Shown here: piece by piece, positions 15,549-22,576 of the stretch | Layout of the letters: the number at the start of each line of letters is the position of its first letter | Numbering within the stretch: the first letter of the stretch is position 1 | From: CAZMLC01 sp964567125 | Lineage (GTDB): Bacteria > Verrucomicrobiota > Kiritimatiellia > RFP12 > UBA1067 | Assembly (NCBI GenBank): GCA_964567125.1 | Contig: CAZMLC010000033.1 | Span: 1 to 27,765, forward strand | Length of the DNA stretch: 27,765 bases | Direction of reading: 5' to 3' | Notes under the pieces: generated by a model | Databases searched by the model: none | Seen by the model: the letters and a program-made list of their open reading frames with translations, nothing else | What the model was told of the DNA's origin: nothing | Position numbers and translations under genes: made by a program

Positions 15549-16525
15549 GACGTTTTCTCCTTTCGTCCATCCAGGGAGGACTCCCATTGATGACACCGAA
15601 CCAACCGATGCGCCCCTGCGGGCTGCACCTTCAAAGGAATTTGCGCACAGTTCGATCTCTGCCGTGGGCAGCGCGGTGCGAAGGCGCACCCCTGAGGCCA
15701 GTCGCGTGCGGCAGGCACGGTGCCGGGAATGTCCTGCAACGCCGCGCCGCGTGCAGCCGAGAGCCGCGGCACAGCCGCGAGCAGCCCCTGTGTATACGGA
15801 TGGAACGGTTGCGTCAGCACATCCACCACTGGGCCCGACTCGACGATCTCACCGGCATACATCACATGGATCATATCCATGCGGCCGGCAACCAGTCCGA
15901 GATTGTGCGTAATCAACAAGATCGCCATATGATATTCTGCAGCCAGATCATCCATCAAATCGAGAACTTGACGCTGCATCGTCACATCCAGGGCCGTCGT
16001 GGGTTCATCCGCGACGAGCAGTTTCGGATGCGCGGCTAAGGCCATGGCCAGCATCACGCGCTGCTGCTGACCGCCGCTCAACTCACACGGATACGCGCGC
16101 GCGGCACGCACGGGGTCCGGCAATCCGACCCGCGCCAGCAAATCGTGACTGCGCTGCTGCTGCGCACTGCGCGGCACATCCACCATATTTTCCGCGATCT
16201 GCGCACCGATGCGCATAACCGGATTTAAGCTCGCCGAGGGATCCTGAAACACATAGGCAATGCCCTTGCCGCGGATCTGCTGCAAAACAGCGGCAGAGGC
16301 CTGCAGCACATCGCATCCTTCGAACAGAACGCGGCCTGAAAGGTGTGCGCGATCCGTCGGCGACAACCGCCCCAGCGACAGCGCCGTCAGGCTCTTCCCG
16401 CATCCGCTTTCGCCCACGAGCGCCACGCGTTCACCCGGTTTGATGGTAAACGAGACCGCGCGGACCGGCGTTGTTTCAACGCCATCCCGACGAAACGATA
16501 CAGCAAGGTTTTCGACTGATAACAT
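15545..16525 (-). CDS. Oligopeptide/dipeptide-type ABC transporter ATP-binding protein (OppD/DppD-like)
   Basis: This 326-aa nucleotide-binding subunit has Walker A GESGCGKS (38-45), Q-loop VFQDPSASL, signature LSGGQQQR (149-156), Walker B LLVADE (169-174) and H-loop H207. The C-terminal oligopeptide/dipeptide extension FHPYTQGLLAAVP is followed by four cysteines (C280, C286, C293, C311), the pattern that carries an iron-sulfur cluster in some DppD proteins. It should energise peptide or nickel import, but no permease, binding protein or OppF partner is present. A promoter lies about 110 bases upstream, so it is probably first in its transcript. The start is ATG 16525; its ribosome site is weak. 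The stop overlaps the BrkB start (ATGA). Confidence 0.92.
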   Translation of the reverse strand: MLSVENLAVSFRRDGVETTPVRAVSFTIKPGERVALVGESGCGKSLTALSLGRLSPTDRAHLSGRVLFEGCDVLQASAAVLQQIRGKGIAYVFQDPSASLNPVMRIGAQIAENMVDVPRSAQQQRSHDLLARVGLPDPVRAARAYPCELSGGQQQRVMLAMALAAHPKLLVADEPTTALDVTMQRQVLDLMDDLAAEYHMAILLITHNLGLVAGRMDMIHVMYAGEIVESGPVVDVLTQPFHPYTQGLLAAVPRLSAARGAALQDIPGTVPAARDWPQGCAFAPRCPRQRSNCAQIPLKVQPAGAHRLVRCHQWESSLDGRKEKTS

Positions 16526-16551
16526 GCCAGACACAATCCATAATGCGCAGC

Positions 16552-16576
16552 GCGCCTGAGCGGGTTGCGCAGGCGC
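16552..16576 (-). other. Stem-loop in the leader of the ABC ATPase mRNA
   Basis: GCGCCTG (16552-16558) pairs with CAGGCGC (16570-16576) around an 11-base loop, about 27 bases before the start codon. It could influence translation of the ABC gene; no known riboswitch pattern was seen. Confidence 0.3.
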
Positions 16577-16636
16577 CGCAGCCCTTTTTATCCATCGGAG
16601 GAATCCATCTGCCGTGTCCCCCGCAGGAACGAGGGA

Positions 16637-16666
16637 ACTATACCGCAAATCCGTGGAGGGGGTCAA
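16637..16666 (-). promoter_or_regulatory. Sigma-70-type promoter of the ABC-BrkB-esterase operon
   Basis: On the minus strand TTGACC (16661-16666) and TATAGT (16637-16642) are separated by 18 bases. Transcription would start near 16630, giving a leader of about 105 bases before the ABC ATPase start. It places the ABC ATPase first in its operon. Confidence 0.65.
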
Positions 16667-16685
16667 CTCTAACCTTGCACATGAG

Positions 16686-16813
16686 GCCTGTGGCACAGCN
16701 NNNNNNNNNNNNNNNNNNNNNNNNNNNNNNNNNNNNNNNNNNNNNNNNNNNNNNNNNNNNNNNNNNNNNNNNNNNNNNNNNNNNNNNNNNNNNNNNNNNG
16801 CCTGTGGCACAGC
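16686..16813. repeat. Assembly gap (100 N) bounded by a 14-base direct repeat
   Basis: Bases 16700-16799 are N, a round 100, which usually means a gap of unknown length. The 14-mer GCCTGTGGCACAGC occurs right up to both edges (16686-16699 and 16800-16813) in the same orientation. It contains the near-palindrome CTGTGGCACAG. The right copy continues into GTGCC, so GGCAC-AGC-GTGCC forms a small hairpin. The simplest reading is a short tandem or interspersed repeat that the assembler could not span. The 353-base gene-free stretch 16526-16878 holds this gap plus two divergent promoters, and no other gene is visible. Confidence 0.8.
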
Positions 16814-16824
16814 GTGCCGTTTGA

Positions 16825-16853
16825 TTGACTTTCCCGCACGGCTGCTTTATTAT
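16825..16853 (+). promoter_or_regulatory. Sigma-70-type promoter of the TPR/GspE_N-like gene
   Basis: TTGACT (16825-16830) and TATTAT (16848-16853) are 17 bases apart. The predicted transcript starts about 18 bases before the start codon at 16879, just enough for the AAAGGAG ribosome site. The promoter starts only 12 bases from the repeat at the gap edge. Confidence 0.65.
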
Positions 16854-16878
16854 TTAATTTTTATGAAAGGAGCAGCAT

Positions 16879-17751
16879 ATGGCGGAATCGGATCCCAAAA
16901 TTTATGAGGCAATTCAATTTTTCGAACAGATGCTCCAGACCATGCCTGCGGATCGCAGCACGCTTGAATTTCTGGCGCTCGCCTATGAGCAGACCGACCA
17001 GCAAGACCGTCGGCGAGATATTTTGATTCGCCTGGCCGACACGCTGCTGGCGGAAGAGGATTTTGAAAACGCAACGATTATTGCGGCACATCTGAAGAGT
17101 TTCACGGATTACCCGCCGGCATGCCTCGCAGCAGAACGCGTGGACACCGTGGTCCAAGCGCATCGGACGCCGCAGGACGCCGAGCCGGAAAGCGCCGCCA
17201 CTGTGCCGCAGGAGGAAAAAGTCGCTGTCTCGGACGTCGTTGCCCAACCCGCGCGGACATTTGACGATGATATCCATGCCTTGACGCATACGGCCTCTTC
17301 CGCGGAGATGGATCTCGTCTGGTTGTGGATCGACAACGAGATCATTCCCAAAGACATCTGCATGGATGTCCTGCATGTGCTGACGGACCGTCCGACGACC
17401 AATGAGCCGATGCTGGTCTCTGCGCTCGCCATCGTCGATGAACTCCATCCGGAACTCACCGATACGATCATGGAGGCGATGCAGCGTCTGGCAGAGGCGC
17501 CGATCATTCCGCTGGATCTCTTCGACATTATCCCGGATGTTCTCACGCTGCTGCCGCGCCCGTTCATGCAAATCCGCGGTGTGCTGCCCTTTGCAACCAT
17601 GGCCAACGACATGCTGGTCGCAACGCTCAATCCGCTCAGTGCGGAACTTAAGCAGGAAATCGAAGCACGCTGCGCACGGCAATGCCACCTCTACCTCATC
17701 CATCCCAAGACGTGGAACGACCTGCGCGAGAAGCTTATCCCCAATGTGTAA
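16879..17751 (+). CDS. Soluble TPR-like protein with a GspE_N/MshEN-like C-terminal domain
   Basis: This 290-aa protein has no signal peptide or membrane helix. Residues 1-75 look like paired TPR helices (AIQFFEQML...STLEFLALAYEQ). Residues about 76-135 are an acidic, Ala/Pro-rich linker. Residues about 140-285 resemble the N-terminal domain of type II secretion/type IV pilus ATPases (GspE_N or MshEN): two helical pairs of the form LVWLWIDNEIIPKDI, then IPLDLFDIIPDVLTLLP, VLPFATMANDMLVATLNP and CHLYLIHPKTW. MshEN domains can bind c-di-GMP, but whether the binding residues are kept was not established. No ATPase domain follows, so this is a stand-alone module. AAAGGAG precedes ATG 16879. Its last 17 bases overlap the end of a sensor kinase gene on the other strand. 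The domain assignment is by eye. Confidence 0.7.
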   Translation: MAESDPKIYEAIQFFEQMLQTMPADRSTLEFLALAYEQTDQQDRRRDILIRLADTLLAEEDFENATIIAAHLKSFTDYPPACLAAERVDTVVQAHRTPQDAEPESAATVPQEEKVAVSDVVAQPARTFDDDIHALTHTASSAEMDLVWLWIDNEIIPKDICMDVLHVLTDRPTTNEPMLVSALAIVDELHPELTDTIMEAMQRLAEAPIIPLDLFDIIPDVLTLLPRPFMQIRGVLPFATMANDMLVATLNPLSAELKQEIEARCARQCHLYLIHPKTWNDLREKLIPNV

Positions 17752-20374
17752 ACTTCTTGATGATCTGCACCAGTTCATCCCGCGTGTACGGTTTGGCGAG
17801 GAAGCCATCGAAATCCTGCGACTCGAACATCTGGCGCACATAACTCTCGTTGTGCCCTGAAACAATCACGACTGGAATATCGGCGCGTGAGCGCCGCAAC
17901 GCGGCCAGCAAGCGCACATTGTCCAGATGTCCCATCTGCGCATCGAGCAAGACCAGCGCGATCTTTTCCGAAAAGCGATGAAACGCCGCCAAGGCATCGC
18001 GCTTGTTTGACGCTTCCAACGACTCCACTTTCATGGAGCGTAAAAGAATCTTCGTGGTCTGCATAATCGCCGGATCGTCTTCAACAATTAAGACCAGCGG
18101 AGGTTCGCTACGCTTCGCCTGAGGATCGGCGGGTGTCGCACTCAACGTGTTGGGCGTGGGCAATACCGCAGCCACAGCCTTCGCCGCAGGAATCCAGACC
18201 CGGAACGAGGTGCCTTTACCGACATCGGAAGAGATGGCAATGCCGCCGCTGTGCGCATCGACAATACCAAACACGGTTGCCAGGCCGAGTCCTCGGCCCA
18301 CCGCCTTGGTGGAAAAGAACGGTTCAAACACGCGGCGCAACATGCGCGGCGGAATGCCGCTGCCCATATCGTCAATCTGGAAAACGACGCCGGAGCCTTC
18401 CTCCAGCGTATGCGTGCTGAAGAAATCCGCCATATTGGATTGATTTAACGTTAACGAATAGGTGCTCAGCGTAATTGCGCCGCCCATGCCATTCATCGCC
18501 TCCGAGGCGTTTTTGAGCAAATTGATAACGACCTTCCAGAACTGATGCGGGTCGAGTTCAACGCTTGGCAAGTTCTGTCCCAAGTTAAACTCTAAAATAA
18601 TGTTGGCGGCGACAACGCCGCCCATCAATTTCTCAATGCCGCGGACAAACGTATTGGGATCTTCACGCTTAAACTGGATCTGGCTCTGTCCGGCATAGGT
18701 CATCAGCTCACGGGCCAGCTTTGCGCCTTTCTCCGTGGATTGCAGAATCGTGCGGATGGCATCCTGTTCAACCGGGCTCGGATTATCCCACGTCAGATCG
18801 ATCGTGTTTTGAATGATGGTGAGGATATTGTTCACATCGTGCGCGATTCCGGCGGCCAACGTCCCCAGACTTTCCATCTTCTCAATGCGCATCAAATGCG
18901 TTTCGACCTGTTTGCGCACTTCGCTTTCATTCTGTTCGCGCGTCACATCGCGCAGCACCACCAGCGCGGTCTCATGATCCTTCTTACACACGCGCGTCTC
19001 AAAACTCCGCGGCATGCTGTCCTTCACGTTCACGGAAATCTGTACCGTCTGAACACCGCCCGCATAAGCCAGCCGGATCGCACGTTTGAGTTTTTCACAA
19101 TCCGCAGCGGAGAAAAAGGGTGCGGACAAAGGACTGCCCGTGCGCAAACCGGGGATCGGCTCAACCGCATCGGGCTGTTTGTAGATTTCAACCAGCCGGC
19201 CTTCAAAATCAAAGGAACACAGACAGTCGGGCACACTGGCAATCATAGCCTGCTGCTGCTCTTTTTCGCGCTGGATCTTCTTGGTTTTCACAGCCAAAGC
19301 CGCCACCATCTCATTGACGCTTTTTACCAGCAGCCCGAACTCATCTTTCTTCGGCCACGGAATGACATCCATGTCGCCATCGAGATGGTGCGCGCCAATC
19401 TCTTGAATGCGGCTCGAGATTTCCGTCAGCGGATTGAGCACCATGCGCGATTGAGCCCAGAAGATCGGCACCACGAAGATGATACCAATACACGCCGTAA
19501 AGATGACCAGCCACAATTCGGCATTATGTGCAACCACAGAAATCGTACCGGGCAAGCTGATATCGATGGAAAAGATCTCATTCCCAAGCAAGTCGGTCAA
19601 CGGCATTTCCACGCTGAAGTCATTGTCGCCAAAGTGCCACGTACCGCCTGAGGCGAATTTGCGATCGTGCATGAAAATCAGCGAAGACCCCAGCCGGGTG
19701 CGTTTCACATGCGCCGAATCGGCCCGCATTTTCTCCGGAATTGAAACCGAGATGCCGCGCGTAATCGTATTAAACCGTGCAATCATACTCGGGTTATCCA
19801 GCATTGTTCCCAGCACCAAATAACCAGTCAGCGTTCCCTGTGCGGTGCGGAGCACCTCAATCGCTGCATAAATCGGCTTGTTTCTGAAGAGCATCACTCC
19901 GGTAACATGGTTATTGTCGCGCACCATCTTCGCCATGGAGGACGTCGCACTGAAATAGTGATTCATTTCGTCAGCATCGATCGCATGCTGGCGGCTCCCT
20001 GGGACCTGGCAAACGCCAACTTTAAAGAGCGCCTGATCATCGAGCAGGATCGAAAGGTGCACAGGCACCTGAACCGTATCGGCATCCAAAAAACGCGGCA
20101 GATACTGACCATGCTGTTCCGGCGGAAGCGCCGCCAATTTCGTGGCGCACTGCGAGGTCCGTTTGCGCAGATTGGAGATCTCCTCGCAGATGATTTTCTT
20201 GATGTCGGTTGTAACCGTCTGAACATTGCCTTCCGCTTCGCGCACCAAATTGACGAGGATGTAGCGTCCGCCGACGTAAAAAGCACACAGCATCAGCAGA
20301 ATCACCAGTCCTGTCAATAGGCCAAACCGTGTCCGGATACTGCTCAAAACGGATGCGCCTGTTTTTTCTTTCAT
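17735..20374 (-). CDS. Membrane-bound hybrid sensor histidine kinase (HAMP-PAS-HisKA-HATPase-REC)
   Basis: This 879-aa inner-membrane sensor has transmembrane helix 1 at about 17-38, a periplasmic sensing domain of about 245 residues (Cache-like layout, not confirmed) and helix 2 at about 287-310. HAMP follows at about 310-365, then a PAS-like region (about 375-485). The HisKA domain carries phospho-acceptor H512 in GIAHDVNN. The HATPase region has DDMGSGIPPRM and a G-rich box (FSTKAVGRGLGLATV), and a C-terminal receiver (about 758-875) carries D811 and a KPYT lysine. The signal is unknown. The start (ATG) overlaps the stop of the upstream kinase gene by 4 bases, so both proteins are probably made together. 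No DNA-binding output domain exists in either, so output should pass through a phosphotransfer protein or regulator elsewhere. It converges on the GspE_N-like gene with a 17-base overlap. Confidence 0.93.
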   Translation of the reverse strand: MKEKTGASVLSSIRTRFGLLTGLVILLMLCAFYVGGRYILVNLVREAEGNVQTVTTDIKKIICEEISNLRKRTSQCATKLAALPPEQHGQYLPRFLDADTVQVPVHLSILLDDQALFKVGVCQVPGSRQHAIDADEMNHYFSATSSMAKMVRDNNHVTGVMLFRNKPIYAAIEVLRTAQGTLTGYLVLGTMLDNPSMIARFNTITRGISVSIPEKMRADSAHVKRTRLGSSLIFMHDRKFASGGTWHFGDNDFSVEMPLTDLLGNEIFSIDISLPGTISVVAHNAELWLVIFTACIGIIFVVPIFWAQSRMVLNPLTEISSRIQEIGAHHLDGDMDVIPWPKKDEFGLLVKSVNEMVAALAVKTKKIQREKEQQQAMIASVPDCLCSFDFEGRLVEIYKQPDAVEPIPGLRTGSPLSAPFFSAADCEKLKRAIRLAYAGGVQTVQISVNVKDSMPRSFETRVCKKDHETALVVLRDVTREQNESEVRKQVETHLMRIEKMESLGTLAAGIAHDVNNILTIIQNTIDLTWDNPSPVEQDAIRTILQSTEKGAKLARELMTYAGQSQIQFKREDPNTFVRGIEKLMGGVVAANIILEFNLGQNLPSVELDPHQFWKVVINLLKNASEAMNGMGGAITLSTYSLTLNQSNMADFFSTHTLEEGSGVVFQIDDMGSGIPPRMLRRVFEPFFSTKAVGRGLGLATVFGIVDAHSGGIAISSDVGKGTSFRVWIPAAKAVAAVLPTPNTLSATPADPQAKRSEPPLVLIVEDDPAIMQTTKILLRSMKVESLEASNKRDALAAFHRFSEKIALVLLDAQMGHLDNVRLLAALRRSRADIPVVIVSGHNESYVRQMFESQDFDGFLAKPYTRDELVQIIKKFTHWG

Positions 20375-22377
20375 TCTTTATTTTCCCCGCATTGACCTAA
20401 CGCCTGTCGAACCGTCAGCAAGAGATTATCGCGCGAATAGGGCTTGGGCAAAAACGCGTAATGATTCGCCACCAGCGTCTGTTCATTCACACGATCCTGA
20501 GAAAAGCCACTGCACAGCACAATCGGAATCTGCGTGTTCACACGGCGGATACGATTGGCTAAATCGACACCATTGCCCTCATTGAGCACAATGTCGCTGA
20601 AGATCAGGCGAATCCGGTGATGGTTCTGGGTATACAACTCCCAGCCCGCCTCTTCGCTCGCCGCGGATAGCGCCACATACCCCTCGCGCTGCAACATTTT
20701 CACCGCAAGCATGCGGATCATGGGTTCATCCTCGACCACGAGCACCACAGCCCCGGCCCCACCGCCCAAATCAGCCTGGTTCGCCGCGGGATCATGCGGC
20801 TGCCGCGCACCTGCACCAGCGTGGGACGGCAATGCGGGCAAATAGATGCAAAAGGTCGTGCCCACATCCAAAACGCTCTCCACGTCAATCCATCCGCGAT
20901 TTTGCTTAACAATACCGTAAACAACCGACAATCCCAGTCCCATGCCGTTGTCCGCGCTCTTCGTTGTGAAAAAAGGCTCGAAGATACGTTGCTGCGTCTC
21001 GGCGTTCATACCGATGCCATCGTCGGAAACTTCAAGTTTGACAAAATCACCCGCATAGGCATCAGGATTCGCACCTTCCGCTGGAACAGGCAGCGTGACA
21101 TTCGAGGTCTTCACACGAATGGTCACCCGCGTCGTCTTCTTGCTGGCATCGCGCGCGTTTAGGACCAGATTCACGACGACCTGCTCCATCTGTCCGGGAT
21201 CGGCGAAGATGGGATGCAGATGGGGTTCCAACTGGATATCCAGATGCGCATCAACATCCAGCACGCGCCGCAGCATCTTTTCAATCGTCAAAAAATGCTG
21301 ATTTAAGTCCAGCACCACGGGATTGCTGATCTGCTTGCGTCCAAACAGCAGGAGCTGGCGCGTCAGATCGGCAGCACGCTTGGAAATCAGCTGGATCTCC
21401 TCAATGCCTTCGCGCAGATCCCGCAGTTCGTCCGGGATCCGGTCCATCAGCAATTCCGAATAGCCCAGGATTCCCTGCAGCATGTTGTTGAAATCGTGCG
21501 CGACCCCGCCGGCCAGACGTCCGACCGACTCCATTTTCTGCGACTTCTGTACCTGTTCCTGCAACAGGCGCTGCTGCGTCACATCCTGCCCCGACAAGCG
21601 CACGCCAAGTGAAGAGCCGTCCGTATCAAAGATGGTCTGCCATGAGAGGCTGAGCCAGAAGGGCGTTGAATCTTTGCGGACGCAGTGCAATTCAATATTC
21701 TTGGCGCTTTCGCCCGCCAAGGCGCGCGGCAGAAACTGCTCGAAACTTTCATTCGCATGGTTGCCGGACAAGACGCTCCAAAAGCGCGGCATGTTCATGA
21801 TTTCGCGCGGGGTATACCCGGTAATCTGCTCAGCCGCCGGATTGACCCACAAAATACGTCCTTCGGTGGAAAGCCACACCTCCCAGTTGACGGTATAATC
21901 GGCAATCGCCCGGAAGGTTGCTTCGTTCTTGCGCAGGGAGGATGTCCGCAATTCGACAACGCGCTCCAGACGATCGCGCTCGGCGCGCATCGCATCTTCG
22001 GCAAGCTTGATGCGCAGCATGGCGCGAATCTGCGCAATCAATTCAATGATCTCGATCGGCTTCGACACAAAGGCGTCACCGCCGGCTTCAAGGGCGCGCA
22101 CGCGACTGGCCGCATCAAGATTTGATGCCGTCAGAAAGATAATCGGGATGTGCTTGGTATCGGCCCCGCTCTTTAAGATCTGGCAGACTTGGACGCCATC
22201 CATCTCCGGCATCTGGATATCCAACACAATGACGTCCGGCTGCATTGTGCGCGCCTGAGCAATGCCTTCCATACCCCGCGTTGCCGTTGCAACAATGCTC
22301 TCTTTCAAGAAATTGCTGAGCATCATCTTCAGCGATGCTAAATTGTCAACCCCATCGTCAATGACCAGAATTTTCAC
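20371..22377 (-). CDS. Cytoplasmic hybrid histidine kinase (REC-PAS-HisKA-HATPase-REC)
   Basis: This 668-aa soluble protein has an N-terminal receiver (1-120, acceptor D53 in VLDIQMPEMDG, KP at about 102), a helical link and a PAS domain (about 150-265, WVNPAAEQITGYTP). HisKA carries H294 in GVAHDFNN, and HATPase the FFTTKSADNGMGLGLSVV box. A second receiver (about 545-660) has D595 and KPYS. It begins with GTG at 22377, preceded by GGTGAG; MKILVIDD is the normal start of a receiver domain and no better start lies upstream. With receivers at both ends it can accept phosphate from another kinase and pass it on; the membrane kinase encoded just downstream (4-base overlap) is the obvious partner, which is an inference. 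The 199 bases upstream hold no clear promoter. Confidence 0.92.
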   Translation of the reverse strand: MKILVIDDGVDNLASLKMMLSNFLKESIVATATRGMEGIAQARTMQPDVIVLDIQMPEMDGVQVCQILKSGADTKHIPIIFLTASNLDAASRVRALEAGGDAFVSKPIEIIELIAQIRAMLRIKLAEDAMRAERDRLERVVELRTSSLRKNEATFRAIADYTVNWEVWLSTEGRILWVNPAAEQITGYTPREIMNMPRFWSVLSGNHANESFEQFLPRALAGESAKNIELHCVRKDSTPFWLSLSWQTIFDTDGSSLGVRLSGQDVTQQRLLQEQVQKSQKMESVGRLAGGVAHDFNNMLQGILGYSELLMDRIPDELRDLREGIEEIQLISKRAADLTRQLLLFGRKQISNPVVLDLNQHFLTIEKMLRRVLDVDAHLDIQLEPHLHPIFADPGQMEQVVVNLVLNARDASKKTTRVTIRVKTSNVTLPVPAEGANPDAYAGDFVKLEVSDDGIGMNAETQQRIFEPFFTTKSADNGMGLGLSVVYGIVKQNRGWIDVESVLDVGTTFCIYLPALPSHAGAGARQPHDPAANQADLGGGAGAVVLVVEDEPMIRMLAVKMLQREGYVALSAASEEAGWELYTQNHHRIRLIFSDIVLNEGNGVDLANRIRRVNTQIPIVLCSGFSQDRVNEQTLVANHYAFLPKPYSRDNLLLTVRQALGQCGENKE

Positions 22378-22576
22378 ATCTCACCATGCTTTCATTGCAC
22401 CCCTGTGAACCACGCCATCTCCGCTGTATACCACCGTTTAACCGAGTTATTTTCACACGCTCCATCGTTTTCAAACGCAGACCACCCAAACGCCTGCATG
22501 CAGTGCGTCAACGCAGTTGCAATTCGAGTTTTAAACAAGCGCTATGGTACAATTCCAGAGTGACAAAGGCAAGTTT

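Noticed and set aside
16478..16595. A 39-codon upstream frame (starting MDKKGCGAC) in the leader of the ABC ATPase, overlapping its start
   Set aside because: It has no convincing ribosome-binding site and no known leader-peptide pattern; it could be chance.
18740..19651. A 303-codon plus-strand frame inside the membrane kinase gene
   Set aside because: It is antisense to the periplasmic, HAMP, PAS and HisKA regions of the kinase; its Arg/His-rich composition is typical of a shadow frame.
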